Notes: generated by a model from the letters alone, not told the origin. A DNA stretch of 64,000 bases from Nautilus pompilius (GCA_018389105.1 JACATO010000653.1:434001-498000), one strand, 5' to 3'; positions 39,198 through 51,461 are shown, counted from the first letter of the stretch. A program made the numbers and translations.

Positions 39198-39539
39198 GCT
39201 GCTGCTGCTGTTGTTGTTGTTGTTGTTGTTAAGCGATTTGGACGTCCAAATGCCGAGTCCTCCTCGTAACTGAGAGATGTTTGTCAAAAGCCGACAAGCG
39301 GCCCGGTCCCCAGACACCGTGGGGCCCAAGGACCCAGGAGGTCTCTCTCAAGTCGGACACCAAGGAGATGCCGTACAGCTGTTTCACGCTATGGCGATCA
39401 TCAGCGACAAGTCTCCTCCGACCCCAACCTGGGATCGAACCCGGTACAGGAGCAACGGTCCCCTTACGGAGCTAACCCGCTACCACCTGCCCCACCGGGC
39501 CGGCTACTGCTGCTGCTGTTGTTGTTGTTGTTGTTGTTG
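39198..39539 (-). mobile_element. tRNA-derived SINE flanked by CTG/TTG microsatellites
   Basis: The body (39231-39504, about 274 bp) reads on the minus strand from a GGCCCGGTGGGGCAGGTGG head with an A-box-like part to a B-box GGTTCGATCCC (39431-39441 on +), one base from the Pol III consensus. A non-tRNA middle follows, and an end reading atttggacgtccaaatcgct. Both sides have almost the same microsatellite: (GCT)n(GTT)n at 39198-39230 and 39507-39539. This looks like a target-site duplication of the microsatellite, with the right-hand one adjoining the 5' end. The element is much more GC-rich than its surroundings, suggesting fairly recent arrival. Confidence 0.75.
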
Positions 39540-42280
39540 CGGTGATGTCAGACACAAAATTAAAAATAATGGTGAAGAGAGAGATAAAAATGGATTTGCA
39601 ACAAACAAAAATTGGTAGTACAGTAGGTGTTCAAATATTTGAGACTGTACAGTATGTTTTTAGAATGCTCAGTAGTCATCTGTTACACAAATAATCTAGG
39701 TTTGATATCACTGGGAATAACTTATCTTTCTGTCTCCTGTGCTTGACTGAGTTCCCTAAATATCCCTGTAGCAATGGCCCTTTTAGCTCCTTAAGCTGTC
39801 TGGTAAAGAATGTCTCTTTGGTTAGCTTGTTTTCTAGTTTTCTCAGCTTTATTTTAGAACAGGGAATGTTTATAAATTAGTGATAATTTAGAAAACAACT
39901 TGCTACACATAATTTCCTGCCATTTTCTAACAAATATTCTTTTCAAATGTCTTCCTCAGTGACTTACATTCCTTGATTGGTCCATAGATGGATAGCACTT
40001 TCAGTAACTACTCTTGATGTGTATTCACTGCATCTGCGGGGTTCTTGGTGGAACTGATCCACTCGCTTTTCACAAAAATAATTATCCTAATTCCTTCTTT
40101 CTTTTTCCACATCTTTATCTTTTTTTTCTGCATCCACTCCTTAATTGTTGTGGAAGAAAAGACCTTATGATGGAAATTCTCTGATTTATTCAAACCATTG
40201 CAAGGTATTGTTGACTTCACAGATTTAGTGAGTTGTCCATTAGGTTTTGTAGCCAGTTTCCCTGAATACTGCAAAGGCTGGAACTGAGAAATAGGATGAG
40301 CTACTGCAACAACAAGAGCATCTCATAAGACAAATTACTGTCCAGTTACACTATTTGAAATTATTCACCTGGCAATATACCACTAATTCGGATAAGGTTT
40401 CTAAAAATAAGAAATAATCCAGATTATTGTTTTAATATACATCAGGAGATTATTATTTAGAGATATTTTTTAGAAAGATTTTAATAATAATATTAATAAT
40501 CTAAAATTGCAGATGTCGCCTCTTTCTGGAAATCCATTAGAACCTCAGTAAGTGGCTAAGTAAACTAATCCAGTATCACAATTACCTGAAAATTATCCAC
40601 AATACTGAAATTTTAGCGTTGATACCCCAATATCTTAATCTCATCTTGATTTTATTTGTTTATATATATAATTTTTTCACTAATATATAACCATGAAATG
40701 AGTGAATAGCCATTTATTTCCTATGAAGGCCACCTCGGTGTTTTGTTTATGACAGCCAGCATGAGAATCACTTGGTTATAAAGTTTAATTTGTTTTGACG
40801 GAATGGGTGAAATTTGCTGCCCGCCAGGAAAATATGGGAGAAAAGCCGTTCAAGTTGATAGAATGTTGCCATGCAAACAATGTTAATATGAAGCTGACAT
40901 GAGATAATACTCTTGGGACAGCAGATTACCACAAAAAAAATGAGTGGGCTGCTTTCCCAAATATTTATGAACTCATATTTCTACGTGTAGAACACAACAT
41001 AGAAAAAGAAAATTACATTTATGTGTAAATTTCTACTTAATGTAGTAAATCAGCAGAGAATTCGAAAGCACACAACCAGAATTTTCAAAAAACAAAACAT
41101 AGCCTGTGGACTCTTCAGATTTTCATGCCTAACTTGATGCAATCGAGTCTTAGCGAAAGTTTGGCCAGATTTACATTCTAATGTAGTGGTATTCTTTTAT
41201 CCATATCCCAACAGTAGTAGGATTATGGTCCCATGTACCTTTTTTTCATGACATTCTTGTGTGTCCAGGATGCCACCTTAACGGTACCCATAAATGGAAA
41301 GTCGTTACTGGAACTTTTCTGAATAGCTGTGGTTGGAAACCTATGCCCCATCAAACTGTTGAGAAGAAAGCACACTATGGGAGATCTCTTGCCACTTGTA
41401 ATAATGGAAAGTTAGTGAAACATCTCTATAGGAGGAATGAATCTGTGCCTTTAAGTCAGCCCCCTTCAGTAAAACATTAAGTGTTAGAGACTAATTTTGC
41501 CTACCTTAGACACCAGTTGCCAAGTGGTGTAGTTGGAAGTTCGAGTTATGGGGAATCTGTCATTACAAATTCTGCATTAAAAAACTAATTTCCAGACTGA
41601 CTACCTTTCATGTTTGATAAGTTTCATTATTACTGTAATTTGTCTGCTAAAGAAATTAAAAAGGGGGAGCAAGTTTGAAGAAAAACAGTATAGGTAGACT
41701 TCAGACTTTCATGGCCAAAATTATTGTGATACCTTGTTTTTGAATGTGAGTCGTTAATGTAATAAAGTCATTTTTATGATATTCCTCAGACTCTAGTACA
41801 GCTTCTTTTCTTGAATAAAAGCAGAACATTTCAAATTTTCCTTCCTGCCCATATTATTTCTTTTAAATTGTTCACAAATATCTTGCTAATTTATCATTAC
41901 CCTTAGTTTTCAGCCAAGGCAAACCTGTCAACCTCCCACTGTGCAGAACCAAGACAGCTCAGACAACAAACTCTGTTGAATAAATGCTTTTGTTTGCAAT
42001 CTGAATGAATTTAATTTTATATTCATGATTTTATAAGTTCAAGTGCATAGTAATGTCACTATAACTAACATAAATTACAGGTACATGTAATTTCCTCCTT
42101 TTGGGTTGAATAACAGGACTTTTTCAATTTTTAAAACTGAACATATCAAAGATTTAACACAGTTAAGGTGCATGACTCAGTCCCTGTGACCAACACATTT
42201 TGTAAATCAGTTTCTTCTCTTTATTCCTTAGACAGATTGAGCAAGAATTCCATATCATTGTAGAAAAATTAAGGCATAAA
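39540..42280. other. Non-coding stretch, no supported gene
   Basis: AT-rich. Short ORFs such as the one at 41259-41480 have no recognisable domain and no splice context. I see nothing else here. Confidence 0.4.
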
Positions 42281-42288
42281 GCGTAAGT

Positions 42289-43550
42289 TCAAAAACCAAC
42301 TTCTTTCAGTGAATGGTGTGAATCATCCTGCAAGGTGGCTTGCTTAGCATCCTTGAGAACCATGCCATTTATTACCATATTGAAGCAGTCTCCAGGCAAG
42401 TTGACCTTAATAGACAAGACAGCAACCAGAATGTCATTGTCCTTAATGTCTCCCTTGGTGTGGATTTTCTTCATTCTTCACCATGCTGAAGACATGTCCA
42501 CTGTCTGTATGCGTAACTCATTTTTGGCAGTGTAGAAGAAGTGGAAAACGTTTATCACCTGTAACATTGGTCAGATCAATACTTGTCCTCTCATTCACTT
42601 TTGGCATATTAAAGAATTCTTCAAAGTGTGTCGGCAGCCAATCCTGGCATCCAGTCAAGGTTGAGCCACAATGCACACAAAGCCCTCTGATGCTGAGTCT
42701 CTCTTTGTCCCCTCAAAAAATTAACCAAAGGTTCTTCGGAACTGTGTTGGCAAATGGGAATTTAGCAAGCATCTTGTCCATCAAAGCACAATAGAAATGC
42801 CTGACATGTTTGACAAAGTTGCTAAGGGAAAATATATCCTTCTCTTCATCAATCAACGTTCAGGATTCAATAAGCAGATGATCTGGAAGCTGTTGCTGCT
42901 GCTTGATAACCTAGACTTGAACAAATTTTCCCAAGAACTTCTCATCTCTATATGAAAAATCATAAATGTATCTAAGTGAAAAGTGGCATTAAACTCATTC
43001 AGTGGTGCAAGGATGTAGTCCAGGAAGTAAAAGTACACTTTATCTCTGGGTCTAGGTGGTTGCTGAAGTAGCTTGAGAGAGCTGGCCACTGTGACAATGT
43101 TCTCCTAATATATTTCTCTTGGCCAAGCCATCTGGTCACCATATGCTTCAAGATATTCTGATGGTCTGTGGCAGTAAAATGCTGCAAACATACTGAGCTG
43201 TGTTTAGAATGGTAAAAAATGTTCACCAAGATGCTATTAATAGGAAGTGGAAGATATCCGACAGCATGTCTGGTGCATAAATTTGATAGATGACTCATGC
43301 ATCACAGGTCAGATATTGTTGGCTGATTGTCGCAAATCCTTGAAAGATCACTGTTGTGATGTCAAACCATAGCTTTTTCATTTTCACTGCAGTAGCCAAC
43401 ATTTACCAACTGAAGACCATATTTCAGAAACATAATTGTTCCAAACAAATTCTGTTCAGCTGCTCTGTTGCAGACACGCATGTCCATAAATTTTGTAGCC
43501 ATTTCACAAGGTTCCTGTCAACTGACTTATCACAAAGAATCGAAAATGGT
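42289..43550 (-). pseudogene. Second hAT-type transposase pseudogene
   Basis: The minus strand carries ordered, frameshifted blocks of a hAT transposase C-terminal half. HLSNLCTRHAVGYLPLPINS then ILVNIFYHSK (about 43200-43300). HQNILKHMVTRWLGQEKYIR then TLSQWPALSSYF (about 43060-43170); the 'H..TRWLS.E' block is diagnostic. DKVYFYFLDYILAPLNEFNA with FHLDTFMIFHIEM (about 42950-43050). HVFSMVKNEENPH (about 42450-42490) and NDILVAVLSIKVNLPGDCFN (42380-42440), equivalent to the C-terminal dimerisation region. This hAT lineage differs from the BED-finger element at 3.7-5.9 kb. No frame is intact, and I did not identify its ends. Confidence 0.65.
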
Positions 43551-43804
43551 TGACTCTGATAAAGTTAAACTCTGTGGGTGTTATGATTTGAGTTGCTGTG
43601 TTTTCCTAATATAATTTTTTTGTTGTGTTTGTTGGTGTTTAAATGAGCTAACAAATCACTCTCTTCACACTTATAGATATTTGGCTTAATTTGTAGAAGT
43701 TATATTGTGCATCTTTCACAGACATTGAGATTCTAGGGAACTCTTTTTCCCAACAGTATTGAAACATGCAATAACAAGTATATTAGATATTTCAAACTAA
43801 AATA

Positions 43805-44941
43805 TTAGGTTGTTACATATGTTTTGACGGGTTTTTTTTACCGCAACAATGAGACTTCATACTGTTGCTGAACATGAAGTTTATTAATCAACGTAAGTTC
43901 CCTTACAATCAGTACACTTCTGCCAATGAGTTACAAGCACATTTACACCATTTTTTGAAAAAAATCCGGATTTCTGGAGTCAATAAACTTTTGGGAGGCA
44001 GTTTCAGTTGCTGCTTGGATGGAGAAGGATTTCATACGGAGAAAGCTGTCAAGGTGTTTGAAAAGTTTGGTGAATAGGCTGGGTGAGTGAGAACTTCGTA
44101 CCACAGTGTATTCAGTTTCTGAAGAGTCGCTTTTGCAACACAAGTATGAGCATTGTTGTGGAGCAGGATTGGGCTTCTTTGATTCACCAATGCCAGCTGT
44201 CATTTGGGGAGTTTCTGATAAACAATGTTTAATTCACGATAGTACCTTTCAGTTGTGATGGTTTCACCAGGTTGCAAGAAGTTATAGTGGATGATCATTT
44301 GCAATTATCATAAAGGATCCATTTTCCATCACATGTAATGATTCAGTCAAGAAATGGGTTGTTTTTGTTTCTTATGACAAGTGAAGGGCAGATTTCCAAT
44401 AGACGATTTTGTTGTTGTTCATTCAATTGGTGAAGCACCCACTTGTCAAACTTTTTCACCTGGCCGATTTCGTCAAGATGCTGGAAAACAGTTTCAGTGC
44501 TTACCTCGAGCTCTCCAGCAATTTCTTGCACTGTTTTTCTTGGATCGGCTTCAACTGAGGCTTTCAGATGATCGTCATCACAGCTGGAAGGATGTCCACT
44601 ATGTTCCTTATCCTCGACACTCACATCGCATGATTGAAACTTTGCAAACCATCGTTGTACTGTGCGCTCATTTGCTGTGTCCTCGCACCTTGCCTGCTTA
44701 TTGTCACGAGTTGCCTTGTTCGCTTTGTGGCCTGGTTTGAATTCGTGAAGAAAAATTGCACAATAAACCTTTCTATCCAAGCTTAGAACCCTGAAACAAA
44801 TATCCATTTTATGCTTTTTTAAAAAGGTAGAGATTTTTCATAATGTATGCCAAAGCACTTGCTACAAAACAATATATAACTCATCTATGTACACCTTCAC
44901 AAGAATATATAAAAAGTGACAAAACTTTTGTAATGATCTGA
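43805..44941 (-). mobile_element. mariner element, copy 1, with TIRs and TA duplication
   Basis: The ends are ttaggttgttacatatgtttt on the left and, read inward on the minus strand, tcagatcattacaaaagtttt on the right. Flanking TA dinucleotides lie at 43803-43804 and 44942-44943. At 1137 bp it is a little short for a full mariner (about 1.3 kb), consistent with an internal deletion. The interior encodes a SETMAR-like mariner transposase on the minus strand. The second copy at 55717-56573 shares the same ends. Confidence 0.85.
43943..44807 (-). pseudogene. mariner transposase (SETMAR-like subgroup), broken
   Basis: The first 154 codons (44343-44807) are open: an N-terminal double helix-turn-helix region with IFLHEFKPGHKANKATR, ANERTVQRWFAKFQSCDVS, DKEHSGHPS, then VQEIAGELEVSTETVFQHLD and KKFDKWVLHQLNEQQQNRLL. 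It stops soon after SLVIRNKNNPFLD, and the segment with the first catalytic Asp is lost. Further on, in other frames, LLHNNAHTCVAKATLQKLN appears; the family has HDN here, so the second catalytic Asp is changed to Asn. KLFKHLDSFLRMKSF and SQKFIDSRNPDFFQK close the protein. It cannot be active. The DNA-binding half might still fold. Confidence 0.8.
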
Positions 44942-44943
44942 TA

Positions 44944-47900
44944 TCTATATAACTTATAATAAATATCATAGTGTTCTGATTACAATTATCAATGATTTTT
45001 TTTTGGTTTTATTTATCAGTATTTTATATATATATTTTTCCTACCTATTTAGGTTTTTAATAACGTCAACAGTCAATGAACTAAATGCTGCTGCAAAAGA
45101 AACCTGAATGATCCAGGACAGTCTGTGGTAAACAAACGAATCCCTTGACAGGAAAAAGCTGTGGGACATCAGAGATCCTTGAGCCACAATTGTACACCAA
45201 AGAATAGGAGATGACTGTTGCTGACCTACAACCTTAGTTAAAGTAGATATTGGATTCCAAAAACTATTTTCAATCATTTATCTCCTAACTATAACATAAC
45301 TTTTCAGTCTAATACTGAGCAACAATGTATTCCAAAACACACTACAAGTGGAAATGACAGACATTTGGATGGCTAGTTCTGCTGGAACACCACTTTAGTA
45401 TGACCAGTCATTGGCTAACACCTAGCCATCCTAAATGTGGATCCATTTCCAGAATCACATTCAGCTGACTACATATGAGAGCAAAATTTTGGCTGGTTTG
45501 AAGAAAGTTGAAATACCACTGGATGATCCTTAGGAACAATGCTGCTAACACGGTTGCTGGACTTCTCAAACCAGATTACCATCATTATCTTGTTTTATCC
45601 ATACTATACAACTATGCATTAATGACGCCATGTTTAGCCAACGAGCAGTGGAAGATGTCTTGTATTATTTTAAGAAATGGTTGGCAGAAACTGAAGGTTC
45701 TAAAGAATATATATCAATCCTAGACAAAGCTACCACCAACAAACTTTCAATGGAATCTTATCAATTGTTGGTCGGCTAAAAGCAAATATGTGAAGGTGTT
45801 TGTTTACTTAAGTTTTTGGCAAATAAGAAACCCTATATTTCTACATGCTTAGACCATTACTTCAAGCTGAAGTTCCAAAGACATGAATATGGATAGAATA
45901 AGACAGTGGCTGACAAATGGAAGGAATTTTAAAAAATGGAAGACAATGAGATTAGGCAAAAAGCCCCAAGAGAAATGTAATCACAGACTCCAAAATAAGT
46001 CTTGATGATCCAAACATAACACAATCTTGACAGTTCCCAGACTTTGGGACTGCTATGAAGAAATAGCAGCAGGAAAAAAACAAGCTGCCGGTTTTTCTAC
46101 AGGAAAGCAAACTGCAGTCTCAAGAAAACAGAAAAAATACTGCTGTTAAAAAGAGAGAAACTTCCCCATAATAACCAGGTATGGAGGGAGATGCTTTATG
46201 GTGAAAAGGAAATGCTCTCCACTTCAAAAGGCTGGCACTGGTGCATTTGTGTGCTGCCAGTGGACATATGCAATATTTATTCTCATAATGTGCACGCCCT
46301 GATTTCAGAAACCAAAAATAGGAGCTTTAAATATTCCTCATTTTAAGCATCCTATTTTTGAGATATAAACAATTTTCTTTTCTGTCTGTAACGTTGTAGA
46401 GATCAGATATTTGTTGATTGGTCCAGAATAATGCTCCCTACCCCCCACCCCAGTCAGTCCGGGCCACTCACCAAAGTGACAGGTCGAGTGGCTCTAACAT
46501 GCAGCTAGTTCAAGAGCAGAGTAAAGGGTTAGTGTAACAAAAGTATTTGAGCTGTACTGCAGATCATATCAGTGATTTTGTTTTTCCTTTGAAATTCCCC
46601 ATATAATTTACCCACCTGGAATTTCAACAGTAAAATATCTGTAGAAAAGGTTAGACATACACAGGTAAATACAGTATGAGAGCCAACAAGGAAACTGCCT
46701 CAATCCAAAAAAAGGAGAAAAGGAACTTCTGACTTTAAATACTAAATTATACTTTTGACAAACTTTCATAATAGTTTTGTTTTGAATCTGTATGTAGACC
46801 AGTATGGATTTCATGTATTAATCTGCCGGATTTGGAAATGGCTGTTAGGTTAACAGAGAATATTTAAGTGTTTGATTTCAAGAAAGACATTCTTATTATA
46901 TTTTTGGAAGTTTTATAAATGCATTGAACTTTTAATATTTGTAAACACTATTGCTTTTAATATTTTAGCTTTTAAATCCACCTAATTATGTATTAATTTG
47001 GATGTGGATATAGGTCCACTATTGATTAGTTGGCATTAAACTTTTAAAGATATTTACCTTTATCAAAAAAAAAATATTGGTGGAAATTGAAGTTTCATAA
47101 ATGTGTTAAATTTTTAATCTGCTTTAGAAAAGCATTAGTTTTTGGTTTGGCCTTCACCTCCTTGCACACAGGGGCATCAATCTGGTGTTGATGGGAGTCT
47201 GATGAGGCAAGAAGGTAAATGTATAGGGCTGTGGGGAGGGAATTTCTCCTTAGTTAATGTTAACTAAGTGTAATGTGGTAAACAGAGGGGAGCTAAAAAT
47301 GTTTTTCATTCAGTTAGAAAACCTAATAAGCTGCTGAACAACTGAAAAACCTTTAAAATATGTGTATATTTATTTAACATTATGAAAAAATGACAGAGGG
47401 AGAGTCCCTTACAAAACTGAAAGAAAAATCTTTGAGCAAATTAATGTCACTATTTTCAGTTTCAACTGATCCATGTTGGCACAGAAGATTAACTGCTCTC
47501 AACCTGAAATAGTTTTAAAGCCAACACAAAGGTAAGTAACAATTTAGAAAGTTTATTTGAATTTTTTAACCTTTTGTGTTTATCTCTGTTTATACTTGTT
47601 CTCAGCCAACTAAGCAAGCACACAAGCATTCACCATTTTCAAAATGCACCCCTATCCAGTATTACAACAGTCAGGTTGTGGGCCACAAGCTTCACTCTAA
47701 CCCAACTGCCAGATTAAGTATCCAAATATCTCACCATTATTACCCATTATCAGCACTTCACCTGTCAACACAAATTACTGTTTGTGTATTTAGAAAAAAG
47801 GGCTAACCTACCAACTGGTATTACATCTATAATATTAATGTTAAGTCCTTAAAACTACGTTACATTTATATTTCACCAAGCATTGGTTATAACATCAGCC

Positions 47901-49034
47901 AGACAGTATCAGTAATTATTTGTTTTCATAAATTAATTAATGGATCCCTGGAATAATGATCTGCCTGAGTCAACGCACATTCCCTAACAAAAAAAAACTG
48001 ACAGCACAAGGTACATATAGGCCTAGTCAACCCCAGGTCAAGATGCACATCAGATGTGGGTTTTCCATGAGTGCATGTGCATTTAAATCACCATTAACAG
48101 GAGGCAATGGTAGGGTCCAGGTTTACACTTGTAGACTGTTGGGGCAATATCATTTAATTGTCTGATGTGAACAGTGGTGGTGGTTGTAAATCGAAATCTG
48201 ACAGCCCACTTTCTTCTTTACCAGGTAAGTTCTGCACGCACTAAAAAATGACACATTTAGACACTAAGATCACCAGCCCTTATGTCAGTAAAGGTCTGTT
48301 CCTTCCAAGTTAAGACAAGACAGTGATAATAAAATCTGCTGAAACTGAGATCGCCAGGAAATAACATTCTTATGAATATCAAGGCAACAACTTTCAAAAG
48401 GTACAGCAGGCTGAGATAATCGCTTTTTTTTCCATACTCCTTGCTGGCTGAATGGAACTTTTAACAGTACTGATACAAATTTTTCCTGGTTCTTCTAATT
48501 TCAGGGGGTTATTCAATATCTATCACCATCAGCAATACAACAAAAAGGTTACTCTGTGCCTTTAATTGACCTCTTAGTGCGTGCAGTAAACTTGGCCTCC
48601 TGTGAATGCAGAAACTTAACTGGTTGAAGTTTTTTTACCATTAGATTCTTAACTGTTTGAAACCTTAGACTTCACTTTTTCGTATGATACCATGCAAATT
48701 GACAAAAAGATTTCTCCTACTATTGTCTCCTCTTTTCTGGCACCAGAAGCACAATTTTAAAAGTTTTGAACCATACATTTCATGTTTTCAGTAATCAATC
48801 AGGTGATGGTGTTTCCTCTAGTGCCGTGCACATCGAATGTTTGTCACAAATAACAGTCAACTGAAAGGCAAATCATCTGGTTTTCATTGACATTTTCCAA
48901 AATTTATTTAAAAGCACTAATCTCTTTTCTGATTTGCATGTGAAAGAACAAATGAATTTGGAACAATTTCAATAAATATGCAAATAGTTTTTTTTTTTCC
49001 AGACTTAAGAAACACTATTTATTGTGAAGAGTAA
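44944..49034. other. Non-coding stretch, no supported gene
   Basis: AT-rich DNA. Between 45040 and 46260 both strands have slightly less biased composition and broken ORFs, perhaps another old transposon, but no motif is recognisable. A C-rich spot (ccccccaccccagtcagtcc) lies at 46441-46460. I see no RNA gene. Confidence 0.35.
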
Positions 49035-49036
49035 TA

Positions 49037-49064
49037 CAGTTAAACCTGCTTAGAACGGCCACCT
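49037..49064 (+). repeat. Tigger left terminal inverted repeat
   Basis: Matches the right end (51432-51459, opposite strand) at most positions: cagt[t/c]aaacctg followed by a ta[g/t]aac[g/a]gccac-like part. Confidence 0.8.
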
Positions 49065-49270
49065 GCTTAGAACGGCCACCTGCTCTTAAAGGCCATCTTG
49101 AAACAGTCCGTACCAAATTACATTGACAACGGCCTTGATAGAACGGCCATCTGGTCAACGCGGCCAACGGCCGCTCATTTGAGGCCCCAGACGTCCATAT
49201 TATACCTGCTAAATAGCGGCCATTATCGGCCCCAGCTCTGCCGTGGCGCCAGCATGCCAATTAACTGCCA

Positions 49271-49517
49271 GATAAGCGCATGTCATGTGGCATGAATTGT
49301 GATAAAGTGCTCAGTGGGAGACGCATTCTCCCATGAGTACAAACATCAAAGAAAAAAAATAATGTAAACTAAAGACAATGGTTTGCTTTTTTAATTGAAG
49401 AATAATAACATACACTTTTCATTAATAACACTACGAGTGAACAACAATATTTATGCAGTGAACGCGTCTCCCACTGAGCACTTTATCACAATTCATGCCA
49501 CATGACATGCGCTTATC
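49271..49517. repeat. 54-bp perfect inverted repeat in the Tigger leader
   Basis: Arms at 49271-49324 and 49464-49517 are exact reverse complements over 54 bases, and extend four more bases inward with one mismatch. The spacer is about 139 bp. The repeat sits between the left TIR and the transposase start, and a transcript through it would form a long hairpin. Confidence 0.9.
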
Positions 49518-49665
49518 AACTTCAGACATTCGCCTATTAATTATAATATGTTATTTGAATTCTTTGATGACTTTTTCTATTTAATTAGTGAAGCAAGACA
49601 TTTGTATAAATAGCCTCCGTTTTTCATAGCATTTCATTCTGCATTGAATTTCCATACTGTACACA

Positions 49666-51251
49666 ATGGCTACGCCAAAACGGACACATTGACACTCGAA
49701 GATCGTGTGAAAGTTGTAAACCTCAGTGATAATGGCAAAAGTGCTCGGAAAATAGCAGATGAGTTAGGTGAAGGGCACACTCAGATTCAAAACATTGTGA
49801 AACGCAAAGCAGAAGTGTTAGCCGATTATGAATCAAATGTTTCAAGTGAGCGCAAGCGCAAATCTAGAAAAACTGGCAATGAGGAAATCAACAGAATGTG
49901 CTGGGAATGGTTTTGTGATGCATCTTCTCGACGAATCGTGATTACTGGTCCACTATTAAAACAAAAAGCACTTGAGTTCGCAAAACAACTTGACAATGAC
50001 GAGTTTAAAGGCTCAAATGGTTGGCTAGAGGCCTTCGTAAAGCGCCATAACATTGCATTTGGTACTATCACCGGTGAAAGTGGTGATGTCAGCGAAAAAG
50101 TCGTCAGTGATTGGAAAGCAAAGGTCCCCAAGCTGTGTGAAGACTACGCACCAGCAGACATCTTTAACATGGACGAGACCGGTCTGATTTACTGTGCAAC
50201 AACCAATAAAAAAACATTTCACGTGAAAGGCACACAGTGTCGTGGTGGCAAAATGTCGAAAAAAAAGATTGACGATAGCACTTTGCGCTAGTATGACAGG
50301 CGAAAAGTACACACCATTGGTGATCGGTAAATCTGCTAAGCCTCGCTGCTTCAAGAATCTTGATGTCAAATCCTTGCCGGTTACCTACATGTCCAATAGC
50401 AAGGCGTGGATGACCAGCTATGTGTTCGATGATTGGCTAAAATCCTTCAACAATCGCATGTGTCACCAAAAGAGAAATGTGTTATTGTTCCTAGATAATG
50501 CTCCATCACACCCTAATGTAAAACTTTCCAATGTCAAGCTTCAATTCTTGCCCCCAACACAACGTCCATGTCACAGCCGATGGATCAAGGAATCATCCAA
50601 GCCTTTAAACTTAAATTCTGCACCCGACAGCTGCAGTTTGTCCTCAATGCCATGGAGGAGGACAAAACAAAATGCGGCAATCAAATCTTGAAGGAGATAT
50701 CGGTCCTTGACGCCATTTATTGGATTAATTCTTGTTGGAAAGCGGTCGAGGCTACCACAATTGAAAAATGCTTTAAATCATGTGGCTTTGGTGTGCTAGA
50801 CACCCCTCTCTCCAATGATAATCCCGAACCGGCGCCTTCCACATCTACGGAGGATGATGACTCAGATTATGTTAATGTTCCCCTTATGGCCCTCAAGCTT
50901 TCCACCGATTTGTTTGGCTGTGAATTTAGAGATCTTGTTAAGATAGATAATGAAGTGGCAACAACACAGTTGGACGGCCCTGCAGTTACAGTACCTAGCC
51001 ACAGCACTTCAGATGTAGAATCTACAGATGATGACATTCCTGAGCCAGAAGCTACCAAAGAAGAAATGATCACCATATCAAAATGCCAATCCGGACTGAA
51101 GGATGTCATCAACTACATGAAACTTGCTGGTCGACATGATGTACTAGAATCACTTTTGGACATCCAGGCAATGATTGAAGCAATGAATATCAGTAAACAA
51201 AGGAAACAAATGAAAATTGATGATTTTTTCCAAAAAAAGACATTTATTTGA
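49666..51251 (+). pseudogene. Tigger/pogo transposase, three single-base frameshifts
   Basis: The likely start is ATG 49666, reading MATPKRTH before a stop; the long frame resumes a few bases later. Landmarks of the pogo family follow. An N-terminal helix-turn-helix (LEDRVKVVNLSDNGKSARKI, about residues 10-30). A CENP-B-like DNA-binding region (EINRMCWEWFCDASSRRIVI then GPLLKQKALEFAKQL, and SNGWLEAFVKRHNI). Then the DDE catalytic core: FNMDETGLIY (first Asp), LLFLDNAPSHP (second Asp) and SQPMDQGIIQAFK (third Asp). The C-terminus is acidic and ends DDFFQKKTFI. About 528 codons fit the family. The frame changes at or near A4 (49677-49680), A8 (50259-50266) and C5 (50551-50555). No other stop interrupts it. 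All catalytic residues are present. Confidence 0.85.
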
Positions 51252-51431
51252 TATAAATATTCGATTAGAAATAGCATTTGATTTTTACAAATATGCATAT
51301 AATTAATAAAAGTGTTGTTTTAAATACATTGTACTTGCATGTGTTTAATTATTTATAATTTGGCCGGCCATACTACCCAACCTGGATATAAAGGCCACCT
51401 GCTCATAAAGGCCATTTTTGGTCAGTCCCCT

Positions 51432-51459
51432 AAGTGGCTGTTATAGACAGGTTTGACTG
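51432..51459 (-). repeat. Tigger right terminal inverted repeat
   Basis: The inverted partner of the left end, immediately followed by the TA target duplication. Confidence 0.8.
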
Positions 51460-51461
51460 TA

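Larger units (their letters stand above)
49037..51459 (+). mobile_element. pogo/Tigger-type DNA transposon, nearly intact
   Basis: The left end begins cagttaaacctgcttagaac and the right end, read inward on the minus strand, begins cagtcaaacctgtctataac. TA lies outside each end (49035-49036 and 51460-51461). Total length is 2423 bp, the normal size for a Tigger. Both subterminal regions carry repeated acggccac / aaaggccac-like motifs (for example 49048-49092 and 51365-51415), which may be transposase binding sites. The coding region is 49666-51251. A long perfect inverted repeat lies in the leader. This is the best-preserved DNA transposon in the window. Confidence 0.9.

Noticed and set aside
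39277-39618. ORF with a poly-Cys run and ORFs with poly-Asn
   Set aside because: They come from the CTG/TTG microsatellites flanking the SINE.
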